Position numbers and translations under genes: made by a program. From positions 105,653 to 169,652 of the forward strand of contig CANRIK010000003.1 in NCBI GenBank assembly GCA_947630705.1: 64,000 nt of DNA, in the 5' to 3' direction. Numbering within the stretch: position 1 is the stretch's first letter; each line of letters starts with the position of its first letter. The stretch comes from an uncultured Clostridia bacterium. Lineage in GTDB: Bacteria > Bacillota > Clostridia > Christensenellales > Borkfalkiaceae. This document shows positions 17,532 through 26,029 of this stretch, piece after piece. The notes under the pieces are model-generated. The model had not been told where the DNA came from. It did no database searches and saw only the letters and a program-made list of their open reading frames with translations.

Positions 17532-18161
17532 TTATTTAACGGTGTCGTTTATGGTAACGACCGCACCGTTGGGTCCGGGAACCGAACCTTTTATAAGCAA
17601 ACAGTTTCTCTCTGCGTCTACTCTCACCACTTCGAGGTTCTGTATGGTGACGTTTTCAACGCCGTATTGACCGGCAAGTCTCTTGTTTTTGAAAACTCTC
17701 GAAGGCGAGCTGTTTGCACCCATGGAACCGGGCTCTCTGTGTACGGGACCGACGCCGTGCGTCTCTTTAAGTCTGTGCTGGTTCCATCTCTTGATGACGC
17801 CCGTAAATCCGTGACCTTTCGTTACGCCGTGAACGTCCACTCTGTCTCCGGCGACGAACACGTCCGCCTTTACTTCCTTGCCCACTTCGTAAGAAGAGAG
17901 GTCGGACAGGCGGAACTCTTTGAGCACCTTGCAGGGCTTTACGTTTGCCTTTTTGAACTGTCCGAGGTCGGGCTTGGAAAGCGACTTCTCTTTGGCCTCG
18001 TCAAAACCGAGTTTCAAAGCGGCATAGCCGTCTTTTTCAACAGTTTTGATCTGCACTACGGGGCAAGGACCGGCTTCGATTACGGTTACCGGTATCACTT
18101 TGCCCTCCGCCGTAAATATCTGGGTCATGCCAGCTTTACGGCCGATGATTGCTTTATTCAT
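17532..18161 (-). CDS. rplC: Large subunit ribosomal protein uL3
   Basis: A 209-residue protein close to the peptidyl transferase centre. [20 protein letters not shown] opens it; [19 protein letters not shown] and [20 protein letters not shown] are the expected internal motifs. A 117-bp gap without notable structure separates it from rpsJ. Confidence 0.97.
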   Translation of the reverse strand: MNKAIIGRKAGMTQIFTAEGKVIPVTVIEAGPCPVVQIKTVEKDGYAALKLGFDEAKEKSLSKPDLGQFKKANVKPCKVLKEFRLSDLSSYEVGKEVKADVFVAGDRVDVHGVTKGHGFTGVIKRWNQHRLKETHGVGPVHREPGSMGANSSPSRVFKNKRLAGQYGVENVTIQNLEVVRVDAERNCLLIKGSVPGPNGAVVTINDTVK

Positions 18162-18278
18162 TGATAAAGTTCCTCCGTTTTATTTTTATTTGGAGATACC
18201 GCGCCTTGTCGTTGCGCCGGCCTGTTCGGTCTGCCGTCGGCAACAATGCGTAGAGTATCTAAAAAACTTATTGACTCT

Positions 18279-18578
18279 TTAAAGTTTGATTTTGATATCC
18301 ACGCCGGCCGGCAAATGCACCGTGTCGAGAAGTTTTGCGTTGGGGGTGTAGATATCTATTATCCTCTTGTACGTTCTCTGTTCGAACTGCTCGCGGCTGT
18401 CCTTGTCTTTGTGGGGAGAACGGAGAATTGTAACTATCTCTTTTTCCGTGGGAAGAGGAACGGGTCCCGAAATTTTGGCTCCGCTCTTTTTCATGGTCTC
18501 CACAATGCGCTGCGCGGCGAGATCCACAAGCTCGTGGTCGTATGCCGCCAATTTGATTCTGATTTTCTGTCCTGCCAT
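18279..18578 (-). CDS. rpsJ: Small subunit ribosomal protein uS10
   Basis: A 99-residue 30S head protein that also serves with NusB in antitermination. [20 protein letters not shown] and the [19 protein letters not shown] loop are diagnostic. It is the first gene of the operon, 230 bp downstream of a consensus promoter. Confidence 0.97.
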   Translation of the reverse strand: MAGQKIRIKLAAYDHELVDLAAQRIVETMKKSGAKISGPVPLPTEKEIVTILRSPHKDKDSREQFEQRTYKRIIDIYTPNAKLLDTVHLPAGVDIKIKL

Positions 18579-18811
18579 AATCGCTCCTTTTTATACTAAC
18601 AAAAAATTTTTCTCTCGTGTCAACTTAACCGTGTGTATCGCAGCAAGGGCGTTAAAAAAACACCTTACGGTGTTACGCAACCAAAGCTACGGTTAGTCGC
18701 TCGGGTCAAAGCCCGAACATTTGTCAGCGCAAATTATCTGTTTCCGCCGCTTTGAAAGGGGAATTTTGCAGTAACTTTACGCCTCAACCCATACGCACTT
18801 TTCAAACACGC
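18579..18811 (-). promoter_or_regulatory. Structured leader of the S10 operon with attenuator hairpin
   Basis: About 230 nt lie between the predicted start site and rpsJ. On the minus strand a hairpin AACACC-GTAA-GGTGTT is followed directly by seven T (18653-18674), an intrinsic terminator inside the leader. Upstream are smaller hairpins, including CGGG-CTTTGA-CCCG and AACC-N8-GGTT. This layout matches transcription attenuation as known for L4 control of S10 operons; the identity of the regulator here is inference. Confidence 0.6.
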
Positions 18812-18817
18812 TTGACT

Positions 18818-18846
18818 ATTATATAATTAAAAAAAACGATTGTCAA
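18818..18846 (-). promoter_or_regulatory. Promoter of the S10-spc-alpha operon
   Basis: Perfect consensus: TTGACA (18841-18846), 17-base spacer with a T8 tract, TATAAT (18818-18823). No comparable promoter was seen inside the following 16 kb of tightly packed genes. Confidence 0.9.
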
Positions 18847-18855
18847 ACGAATTTA

Positions 18856-18911
18856 TGCCCCGTTTTGAGGATTTTTGCGGCTTTTTCGCCCTTTTTTGCC
18901 CCGTTTTGAGG
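18856..18911 (-). repeat. Two 15-bp direct repeats upstream of the S10 promoter
   Basis: The sequence CCTCAAAACGGGGCA (minus strand) occurs at 18856-18870 and 18897-18911, 41 bp apart (about four helical turns), starting 10 bp upstream of the -35 box. The position suggests binding of a regulator. The rest of 18912-19138 is A/T-rich and shows no gene. Confidence 0.6.
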
Positions 18912-19138
18912 CAAATTCGGCAGACGGGAGAAAATTGTGTTTTTTTGACGCCAAAAGGCACAAGATATTGATTTTTTATTGCAAAAAACGACAAATTTTT
19001 TATGCCGTAAAAACCTCAAATTTTACTATTAAATTTTCTTATAGATTTTTCAAAATGTTATATAGCTCAATTTTTGTAAAAATATAACACTTTTTTCGGA
19101 AAAATTCGGCTCCGAACAAAAAATACGTCAAAAAAACA

Positions 19139-19163
19139 GTCGCGCGGCATGAAGCCGCGCGAC
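19139..19163 (-). terminator. Terminator of the 800-residue lipoprotein gene
   Basis: Perfect 10-bp stem GTCGCGCGGC/GCCGCGCGAC around a 5-base loop. On the minus strand it is followed by TGTTTTTTTG. Confidence 0.85.
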
Positions 19164-19227
19164 ATATTTTAAGTTTGGTATAAGGCTTTTATATCAACTC
19201 AATCGTTGGTATAAGATTTTTTTCGGC

Positions 19228-21630
19228 TCATTCGGCCGGAGTTGCACTATTCGCCTCCTGCGGCAGAGCGGGCACCGTGGTCGCGTTCTTATCACAGAAC
19301 TGATAGTAGTAGCCGTCACTGCTGCCGGTGTTTCTTTGAACAAATTCCACGCTGCCGTTCTGGTTGAAGCGTATGATATACTCATTGCTGTCATCGCTCA
19401 AACGATAACCCTTTACGAGACTATCATATTTGGCGGTCATTTCGGCAAGAGATTTTTCTTCGGAAGAAACATGGAACCCCTTCCCCAGCATATAATCAGC
19501 CACACCAAAATAGGTTGTATCTTCCTCTTCATACTTCTTCCATTCATAACCTATTCCAAGGGTAGCGTCTTCATATGCGTATTCGACCTTACTGTAATGG
19601 CCTTCCTCTCCGGCTTTCGGGGTGTAAGTGGTATACTCCGTAACTCCCGTATAATCGCCTTGACTGCTTACGACTGCGACGGTGATAACGCCATCGTTTC
19701 CCCAGCTTATGTAAGTGGTTGAGTGTTCTACCTTTATCGTGAGAGACTTGACGGTGGAATCCCAACCGCTTATAAGCGCGCTCCACTCCGACGCTTCAAT
19801 GTCATTGCCTACATCCTTGGGCAGATTCAGTTCGATTATATTCGTGTTGAAGGACAAACTTACAGACTTTAAAGACGATCCAGTTCCCGTGGATACACTG
19901 TAACTATAACCGCCCCAATACTGCTCGTTGTCGCTGCCATTGACATTTAATTCAACATCCTTACCTTCGACCGTCACGCTGTATTCAATATAACCTGACG
20001 CAACACCGCTTACAACTACGTCGTCGTATTTATCCAAAAGAGAGAAATATAAGCGACATTCTTCGGGCAGCAATTCTTTTAATTTTGCCAAGGCTTCGCC
20101 GGTGATAGTCTCCGTTGAAGGATCTCCCCAGCTCTCTATCTTCCTGTTGTAGTTTTCTCCTTCTATAACGGCCTCGTAAGTTTTCATCTCCGTTCCGGAT
20201 ATGCGATAGAGCTTGGCGGACTTCAATTCATTCTGTTCGCTATGCTCATGCAACAGCAAGCCCAGAGAGGTATTCAGATAATACTCGTCATTATTATATC
20301 CACTGCTGTAATCGTAAGTATTGAAACATACTGTGCCGTCCTCCGAGATGGCGGAAGTCATCAAAGGCTGCCAATCGGTTATAATTTTTGTGGAGCGTAT
20401 ATGTTCGGGGTCTGCGCTCTTTCTCTCCGTCGGAATTTCCACTTCGGTGGAGCCTATGTCGGATATTACATAGGAATAAATCTCGGATGATTCAATAACT
20501 ATCTCATGTTCTCCCTCTTCCGCCCATGTGATAGGGGATTCGGAGGGCTCGGAGACGGACATGGAGCCCATAGCTGTCATTACAGTCTCCAAATTCATGG
20601 ACGTGGTAAGCGTCATCTCCACGGAAGTGACTTTGCCGTTTTCCACTACGATAGAGAGATTAGGGGTGGGCATGGGTCCGGTTGAAGAATAGTAGTATTC
20701 GGGCAACAGCGGCGCCGAATAGGTCTTTCCGTCTGCGCCGAGCGTGAAATCGTCGATTAAATCGGCTATCGTGCCCGTTTTGAAGTTATCCGGATCTTCC
20801 GGATCGCCTATGCCGTAAGTCTCGTTAAGATAGCTTACCAACTCCGGCAGAACCTGCTCTTTGAGGCTGGCTTTTGCCGCGGCCTGATCCTCATAGCCCG
20901 TAAATGTATTCACTTCATTGGCTACTGCCGAATCTTCCATATCCCAATCGAGTTCGTAGGCTTTGATTTCGCCGCCGCTACTGCCCGACGCGACTGCCTC
21001 GTAATACTTCGTATAATATACGGACTTATTAGTATCCTCATTATAATAGGCATTGTGACCGTCGGAAATCTTGCCGTTTGCGTAGTCATATTTAAACACA
21101 TACTCTTCGACATTAATTTCAAAAGGATTTGTTGATACGGGATCGTGGCCTCCCGGAACACTGGACAATAACATCGCACTCAACGAGGAAAATGTAATAG
21201 GCATTCCGTCCGGACCGCCCATAGCGAGCGTGCCGTACACAAATTCCTGCGGATCTGCCGAGGGATTGTCGGGGTCGGGCGCCGCCTTTTTAGCGGGATC
21301 CATCTTCACGCCGTCGTACTTGATTTCACCGTTGGTTGAATTCGTTTCGGTCAAAGTGAGGTTGTCGAGATTGTAGGTAGCGTCGATAGCGGCTTCGAGA
21401 GGGGATTTCTTTTCTCCCTCATCATCGCCCGTGCCCGTACCCGTGCCTGTGCCGGAACCTGTGCCTGTTCCCGAGCCGGAGCCGGAGCCCGAACCGGAAT
21501 CGTTTTGATTCTGGTTCTGATTGTTGTTCTGATTGTTGTCAGGGTCGTTGGGTTCTCCGCAGGCGGCCGCGCCTATGGCAAGCGAACCGGCGAGCAGTAA
21601 ACTCAAAATTGTGGTGACAAATCTTTTCAT
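19228..21630 (-). CDS. Large secreted lipoprotein of unknown function
   Basis: The 800-residue product has a signal peptide with a lipobox-like GAAAC (Cys24). A low-complexity linker of N/Q and then S-G and G-T repeats follows (about 25-70), and then a long globular region rich in Y, S, T, D and E. It should be anchored to the outer face of the membrane with the linker spanning the wall. I recognise no domain. The linker DNA is an imperfect hexanucleotide repeat that could vary in length without shifting frame. It has its own promoter, a complex leader and a terminator, and occupies a slot between fusA-like and S10 genes. Confidence 0.8.
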   Translation of the reverse strand: MKRFVTTILSLLLAGSLAIGAAACGEPNDPDNNQNNNQNQNQNDSGSGSGSGSGTGTGSGTGTGTGTGDDEGEKKSPLEAAIDATYNLDNLTLTETNSTNGEIKYDGVKMDPAKKAAPDPDNPSADPQEFVYGTLAMGGPDGMPITFSSLSAMLLSSVPGGHDPVSTNPFEINVEEYVFKYDYANGKISDGHNAYYNEDTNKSVYYTKYYEAVASGSSGGEIKAYELDWDMEDSAVANEVNTFTGYEDQAAAKASLKEQVLPELVSYLNETYGIGDPEDPDNFKTGTIADLIDDFTLGADGKTYSAPLLPEYYYSSTGPMPTPNLSIVVENGKVTSVEMTLTTSMNLETVMTAMGSMSVSEPSESPITWAEEGEHEIVIESSEIYSYVISDIGSTEVEIPTERKSADPEHIRSTKIITDWQPLMTSAISEDGTVCFNTYDYSSGYNNDEYYLNTSLGLLLHEHSEQNELKSAKLYRISGTEMKTYEAVIEGENYNRKIESWGDPSTETITGEALAKLKELLPEECRLYFSLLDKYDDVVVSGVASGYIEYSVTVEGKDVELNVNGSDNEQYWGGYSYSVSTGTGSSLKSVSLSFNTNIIELNLPKDVGNDIEASEWSALISGWDSTVKSLTIKVEHSTTYISWGNDGVITVAVVSSQGDYTGVTEYTTYTPKAGEEGHYSKVEYAYEDATLGIGYEWKKYEEEDTTYFGVADYMLGKGFHVSSEEKSLAEMTAKYDSLVKGYRLSDDSNEYIIRFNQNGSVEFVQRNTGSSDGYYYQFCDKNATTVPALPQEANSATPAE

Positions 21631-21664
21631 TTACCTTCTCCTTTACTTTTTTTGCAAATAAAAA

Positions 21665-21689
21665 ATGTGCTTCCAAACCGAAAGCACAT
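21665..21689 (-). terminator. Terminator-like hairpin in the lipoprotein leader
   Basis: Stem ATGTGCTT/AAGCACAT with a 9-base loop, followed on the minus strand by TTTTTATTT, only about 35 bases before the lipoprotein start codon and downstream of its promoter. This position fits an attenuator. Confidence 0.6.
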
Positions 21690-21713
21690 CTGCAACCGTA
21701 CTTCCGATTTGTC

Positions 21714-21810
21714 ACCACACAAATTTTTATTTAACCGTATAATACACAGTTTAAAAAGTACACGATGCCGAAGATATGGTCGTGTATTATACGGATTTAA
21801 TTTGTGTGGT
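21714..21810 (-). repeat. Long inverted repeat at the 5' end of the lipoprotein mRNA
   Basis: Arms at 21714-21747 and 21782-21810 are complementary over about 29 bases, with one 5-base insertion. Both contain CCGTATAATACAC and ACCACACAAA. The predicted transcript starts at about 21810, so the RNA would begin with this hairpin. An alternative inner stem TACACGA/TCGTGTA competes with the outer pairing. Confidence 0.65.
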
Positions 21811-21816
21811 ATCTTG

Positions 21817-21845
21817 ATTGTATCACTTTCGCCGTGAAATGTCAA
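21817..21845 (-). promoter_or_regulatory. Promoter of the 800-residue lipoprotein gene
   Basis: TTGACA (21840-21845), 17-base spacer, TACAAT (21817-21822). The predicted start falls at the edge of the long inverted repeat, leaving a leader of about 180 nt. The remaining bases up to the EF-G gene (21846-22016) hold the plus-strand promoter at 21946-21974. Confidence 0.75.
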
Positions 21846-21945
21846 CAGTATAGATAAATTTGCGGAGCTTGCGGACGGAAATTTCCGCAAGGGGAAAGGG
21901 ATAAATCATTTCGGAAAAGGTTGGGCAAAAATTTTAAATTTGCTA

Positions 21946-21974
21946 TTGAAAAAATGCGCCGTATGGCTTATAAT
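21946..21974 (+). promoter_or_regulatory. Promoter of the EF-G paralogue
   Basis: TTGAAA (21946-21951), 17-base spacer, TATAAT (21969-21974), followed by a 42-base leader with AAGGTGG before the ATG. Confidence 0.75.
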
Positions 21975-22016
21975 GGTATAAATAACTGCCTCTGAAAGGC
22001 GCAATAAGGTGGAAAA

Positions 22017-24062
22017 ATGATTATTTCTTCTAAAAACATCAGAAACGTAGCCATAATAGGGCACAGCGGCGAGGGCAAGACAACTCTCTGCGAAGCTATG
22101 CTGTTCAACGGCGGCGCAATAGACAGAATGGGGTCTGTCGCGGCCGGAACCACGGTAATGGACTACGACGAACAGGAAAAGACCAAACAACTGTCCATAA
22201 ACGCCGCGTGCGCGTATCTTATATGGAAAGAAGTAAAAATCAATCTGATAGATTTGCCCGGGTTTTACGACTTCGAGGGCGAGAGAAACGAGGGACTTGC
22301 CGCCTGCGGCGCAGCGGTGCTCGTCATAGGCGCAAACGGCATACTGCCGATAGGCTCGGAAACGGTTGTGGACCACTGTCTGAAACTCGGCAAACCGCTC
22401 GTAATATTCATAAACGGCATGGATAAGCCCAATGCAGACTATGTGGGAACGGTGAACGCGCTCCGCGAGAAATACGCCGGAAAACTTGCGCCCATTCAGA
22501 TACCCATAATGCAGGACGGGAAGATGACGGGATTCGTGAACGCTATTCAGGAGAAAGCGTACAAATTCTCTTCGACGGGCCGCGTGGAAACGGAAATACC
22601 CGAAGAACTGAAAGCGCGCATGGAGGAAATGCAGGCGAGCCTTATGGAGACCGCCGCGGAAAACGACGATGTGCTCCTCGATAAATACTTCAACGACGGC
22701 AAACTTTCCAAAGAGGACACCGTCCACGGCATAAGAAAAGGCATAGCCACCGGAAACGTATTTCCCGTCATGGCGGGAAGCGCTCTTCAAAACAGAGGCG
22801 TTATAAATCTTTTGGACGAAATCGTGAGATATATGCCCACCGCAAACGAGAGAAAGAACTCCATTGCAACCGACTATAACTCCGACGAACTCATAAACGT
22901 GACCTGCGAGGATGAAGGAGCCTTTGCGGCGCAGGTGTTCAAAACGACTTTCGACCCCTACACCGGTAAGCTCAATTATATTAAGGTGTTCCGCGGCTGT
23001 CTGAAAACGGGCATGACGGTATACAACGCCAACAAGGGCGCAGAGGAAAGAATAGGTCAGATATTCATGCTCCGCGGCAAAAAGTCGGAGCTGGTGACCG
23101 AGCTCTCCGCCGGAGATATAGGCGCAGTGAACAAGCTCAACAATACCGACACAAACGACACGCTGTGCGCCGTGGGCACGAATATACAGTTCGATGCAAT
23201 CAACTTTCCCCGTCCCTCCCTCTCGATGGCCGTTTCCGCCGCGGTGAAGGGCGACGAAGAGAAAATCTTTTCGGGATTTTCGAAAATGCGCGAGGAGGAC
23301 TATACTTTCTCGATAGAAAAGAGAGCCGAGACGGGAGAAATGATTTTAAGCGGTCAGGGCGAGACGCACATAGAGGTGCTTGCAAAGAGATTGAAGGCGC
23401 GCTACGGCGTGGACGTCGTGCTCTCCGAGCCCAGAATACCTTACCGCGAGACCATACGCGCCATTGCAACCGCCGAGGGCAAACATAAAAAGCAGACGGG
23501 CGGACACGGACAGTACGGGCACTGCAAGGTGCGCTTCGAACCGTGCGAGGCCGAATTCGAATTCGCAGACGAAGTTGTGGGCGGCGCCGTGCCCAAGCAG
23601 TATATTCCTGCGGTCGAAAAGGGACTCAAAGAGTGCATGAGCCGCGGAGTGCTTGCCGGATATCCCGTTATCGGCGTGAGGGCGGTGCTCTTCGACGGAA
23701 GCTATCACGAGGTGGATTCCTCGGAAATGGCATTCAAAGCGGCGGCGGCGCTCGCCTTCCGCGATGGAATAAAGAACGCCAAACCAGCTCTTTTGGAACC
23801 TATTTTAAAACTGAAAGCCGCAGTGCCCAACGATTATCTCGGCGCGGTTATGGGGGATATCTCGAAGAGGCGCGGCAGAATTATAGAGAGCGCTACCGAG
23901 GGCGACGTTACCACCGTAATTGCCGAAGTGCCTCTTGCCGAAACAGCGAAATACGCAACGGACCTGCGCGCAATGACGCGCGGTCAGGGCAAGTTCTCCA
24001 CCGAGTTTTTGAGATACGAGGACGTACCCCCTCAAATCGCCGAAAAGATTATAAACGGCTGA
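22017..24062 (+). CDS. Elongation factor G paralogue (EF-G2-like translational GTPase)
   Basis: A 681-residue protein with all five EF-G domains: P-loop GHSGEGKT (15-22), G5 GSAL, and the domain IV segment GGHGQYGHCKV. Several GTPase motifs differ from canonical EF-G. G3 reads DLPGFYDF (79-86), lacking the catalytic His of DTPGHVDF. G4 reads NGMD (133-136), lacking the Lys of NKxD. This matches the divergent second EF-G group of Bacillota, whose job is unclear, rather than the essential translocase. It is the only plus-strand gene between 2 kb and 32 kb, set where fusA would lie in the usual str operon order. Confidence 0.85.
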   Translation: MIISSKNIRNVAIIGHSGEGKTTLCEAMLFNGGAIDRMGSVAAGTTVMDYDEQEKTKQLSINAACAYLIWKEVKINLIDLPGFYDFEGERNEGLAACGAAVLVIGANGILPIGSETVVDHCLKLGKPLVIFINGMDKPNADYVGTVNALREKYAGKLAPIQIPIMQDGKMTGFVNAIQEKAYKFSSTGRVETEIPEELKARMEEMQASLMETAAENDDVLLDKYFNDGKLSKEDTVHGIRKGIATGNVFPVMAGSALQNRGVINLLDEIVRYMPTANERKNSIATDYNSDELINVTCEDEGAFAAQVFKTTFDPYTGKLNYIKVFRGCLKTGMTVYNANKGAEERIGQIFMLRGKKSELVTELSAGDIGAVNKLNNTDTNDTLCAVGTNIQFDAINFPRPSLSMAVSAAVKGDEEKIFSGFSKMREEDYTFSIEKRAETGEMILSGQGETHIEVLAKRLKARYGVDVVLSEPRIPYRETIRAIATAEGKHKKQTGGHGQYGHCKVRFEPCEAEFEFADEVVGGAVPKQYIPAVEKGLKECMSRGVLAGYPVIGVRAVLFDGSYHEVDSSEMAFKAAAALAFRDGIKNAKPALLEPILKLKAAVPNDYLGAVMGDISKRRGRIIESATEGDVTTVIAEVPLAETAKYATDLRAMTRGQGKFSTEFLRYEDVPPQIAEKIING

Positions 24063-24216
24063 CGGCGGCCATATAAAACTACCGTCGAAGAAAAATGCAA
24101 ATCGGGTCATCGGAAATAACTTCACCCATACACGAAAGTCGGCACGGTAGTTTAATCAATATTCAATAACCATTCAATAAACATTTATCAGTCAGAATTA
24201 ATCAGAATTAATCAGT

Positions 24217-24250
24217 AAGAGCCGCGGAGCGAAAACGCTCCGCGGCTCTT
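24217..24250. terminator. Strong terminator hairpin after the EF-G paralogue
   Basis: A perfect 15-bp stem, AAGAGCCGCGGAGCG and its complement around an AAAA loop, followed by TCAAATT on the plus strand. The T-run is short but the stem is very stable. Confidence 0.7.
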
Positions 24251-24428
24251 TCAAATTATGCGTCTGTATTATTCGAATTATTTAGTCGCGACGGAATAAG
24301 ATAAAGGCGAGAAATTAAAAAGCCCCCGAAAGTTCAAAAAAACCAAACAAACTGGGGAACGATTTCAAAAGACTGCCGCGACAGCGTGTGCAAAAAACGA
24401 GTCTGAACAATTCAAGCAAAAAGAAAGG

Positions 24429-24444
24429 GGGGCTTCCGCCCCCT
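24429..24444 (-). terminator. Terminator of the cyclophilin-like lipoprotein
   Basis: Stem GGGGGC/GCCCCC with TTCC loop. On the minus strand it is followed by CTTTCTTTTT, directly downstream of the stop codon. Confidence 0.8.
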
Positions 24445-24455
24445 TTATATCAAAA

Positions 24456-25379
24456 TCAATAGCCTATTACTTTTATCGTCTTTATTACAATGGGTTGCGA
24501 CGGCAAAACGAAATCGACTTCTATTCCGCGGTCGGAATCCTTTTCAGAGAAATTCTCATAATTATCGACGTTCACGTCGTTGGCGGAGACGCTGGTCACA
24601 CTGCCGTCGAAGTATTCGTCTATGGCGTCTATAAGGTCGGTAAGCGCAGACGTGCTGTCCATCTTGCCGAAAACGCAATACTTGTCCTCGGAGTAAGACG
24701 AGCTCGCCCCGACTTGCATGGCGAATACGGAAGTGGCGCAGTTGTATTTATAGTCGCGCATGTACGGCTGGTCGTTTTCGAAACGCACGTACGCTTTCTG
24801 CGTAGCGGACTTTTCGTAATAGAACATTTTGAGAACGCCCATCTCCGCGTTGAGCGCGCCGTTCTCTATTTCGTGAAATTTATTGCTGTCAAACTCGCCT
24901 ACGAGCGTGGGCAGAGCGGATTCGGAGTCGATGACCTCTTTGCCGCTGTCGTCATACTTCGTCTTGGCAAAAACCGTGGGGGTCAACGTTCCGTCGTTGA
25001 CAAGCTCCGAATATTCGCTCTCCTTGGAGTGATTTTCGAGATAATCCGCATAGGCCTGAACCGCCGAACTGTGAGCGTAATCGTCGGCATTGTAGGAATA
25101 TCCGCCGGAGAACCAATCGGACGTGCGGTAATTATGAATCAAAACGTCGTTATAAAAGCCGCTCTCGGAGAGCTCGATAAAGTGGCGGACGGTGTTGGGA
25201 TACATGTCCCTGTAAAGAGTGTAATCGAGCTCATAGACGACCTCGTTGAACTCCACGCTTATGCGCACTTTCGGATGAGCCGTTTCAATGTTGCATGCGG
25301 CGGAAGAAAGGGTTATGGCGCAAGTCATTCCGATGACACATGCGGCGGCAATCAATTTTTTGACAAGTTTTTTAAACAT
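24456..25379 (-). CDS. Cyclophilin-type peptidyl-prolyl isomerase-like lipoprotein
   Basis: A 307-residue protein with a signal peptide and Cys in SSAAC (about residue 29), so membrane-anchored outside. YPNTVRHFIELSESGFYND matches the start of cyclophilins, and CVFGKM late in the protein matches the usual YTVFGKV strand. Between them lie long insertions (about 90-200), so the fold is decorated. The canonical catalytic F-H-R region reads IHNYRTSDWFSGG and is degenerate; activity is uncertain. It would help exported proteins fold. Confidence 0.7.
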   Translation of the reverse strand: MFKKLVKKLIAAACVIGMTCAITLSSAACNIETAHPKVRISVEFNEVVYELDYTLYRDMYPNTVRHFIELSESGFYNDVLIHNYRTSDWFSGGYSYNADDYAHSSAVQAYADYLENHSKESEYSELVNDGTLTPTVFAKTKYDDSGKEVIDSESALPTLVGEFDSNKFHEIENGALNAEMGVLKMFYYEKSATQKAYVRFENDQPYMRDYKYNCATSVFAMQVGASSSYSEDKYCVFGKMDSTSALTDLIDAIDEYFDGSVTSVSANDVNVDNYENFSEKDSDRGIEVDFVLPSQPIVIKTIKVIGY

Positions 25380-25409
25380 AGTTTGTTCCTATTTTACCTA
25401 TACTTCTTT

Positions 25410-25438
25410 ATTTTACCTTTATTTGACACACTCGTCAA
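25410..25438 (-). promoter_or_regulatory. Promoter of the cyclophilin-like lipoprotein
   Basis: TTGACG (25433-25438), 17-base spacer, TAAAAT (25410-25415). The -35 box is part of a dyad TTGAC-N6-GTCAA that could be an operator. Confidence 0.65.
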
Positions 25439-25459
25439 GCAATTTGATCGGCTTTGACA

Positions 25460-25486
25460 AAAAAAAGGCGAGGGTCCGCCCTCGCC
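25460..25486 (-). terminator. Terminator of rplJ-rplL
   Basis: Stem GGCGAGGG/CCCTCGCC with a 4-base loop, followed on the minus strand by eight T. It ends the operon directly after rplL, so rpoBC does not follow. Confidence 0.9.
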
Positions 25487-25501
25487 TTTTTCATATCGCT
25501 A

Positions 25502-25885
25502 TTATTCCAGAACGGCGTTTGCACCGGCTGCTTTGAGGTCGGCAAGAATCTTCTCCGCCTCTTCCTTGGCTACGTTCTCTTTGAGAACACCGCCCTTCTC
25601 TACTGCGGTCTTTGCTTCTACAAGTCCGAGACCGGTGAAAGCGCGTACAACTTTGATAACGTCGATCTTCTTTGCGCCGGCGTCTTTAAGTACTACGTTG
25701 AATTCGGTCTTTTCTTCGGCTGCGGGAGCTGCCGCTGCGCCTGCGCCGGCTACGGGAGCCGCCGCTACTGCTACGGGAGCCGCAGCGCTTACGCCGAACT
25801 CCTCTTCGATTGCCTTTACAAGTTCATTGAGTTCAAGAACGGTCATGCCCTTGATTTCTTCTATCATCTTTTTAACGTCTGCCAT
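25502..25885 (-). CDS. rplL: Large subunit ribosomal protein bL7/L12
   Basis: A 127-residue stalk protein, present as dimers on uL10, that recruits translational GTPases. N-terminal dimerisation helix ([17 protein letters not shown]), an alanine, valine and proline hinge, and the factor-binding domain ending [18 protein letters not shown] are clear. The ATG at 25885 ([10 protein letters not shown]) has AGGAG upstream; longer frames are not needed. A terminator follows. Confidence 0.96.
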   Translation of the reverse strand: MADVKKMIEEIKGMTVLELNELVKAIEEEFGVSAAAPVAVAAAPVAGAGAAAAPAAEEKTEFNVVLKDAGAKKIDVIKVVRAFTGLGLVEAKTAVEKGGVLKENVAKEEAEKILADLKAAGANAVLE

Positions 25886-26029
25886 TTTTATTTCTCCTGA
25901 ATTTTTTATTTTTTTGTTTGCGCATTTTAGGTCGCGCTTCCTGTGTTTACGATAGTCTTTGATATCGAGGAAAAGTCCCCGTTGCATCCGGCGCGAAACA
26001 CACGCCGCGTTTTGCCGTCCGTAACGTCC

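Larger units (their letters stand above)
24063..24455. other. Intergenic region between EF-G paralogue and cyclophilin lipoprotein
   Basis: 393 bp without a gene. It contains an inverted repeat AAACTACCGT (24076-24085) / ACGGTAGTTT (24144-24153) with a 58-base loop, two and a half copies of TCAGAATTAA (about 24191-24215), and the two terminators listed separately. No promoter or RNA family was recognised. Confidence 0.5.

Noticed and set aside
18875..19087. 70-residue plus-strand open frame in the region upstream of S10
   Set aside because: Low-complexity A/T-rich sequence rich in F, K and Y, no ribosome site, and it overlaps the direct repeats.
21714..21810. Insertion element or MITE remnant
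   Set aside because: The inverted repeat has no target-site duplication that I can see and begins exactly at a predicted transcription start, so a leader structure is preferred. A genome-wide copy search would settle it.
21906..22790. 294-residue minus-strand open frame over the start of the EF-G paralogue
   Set aside because: Antisense to a gene with intact P-loop and promoter; composition is that of a shadow.
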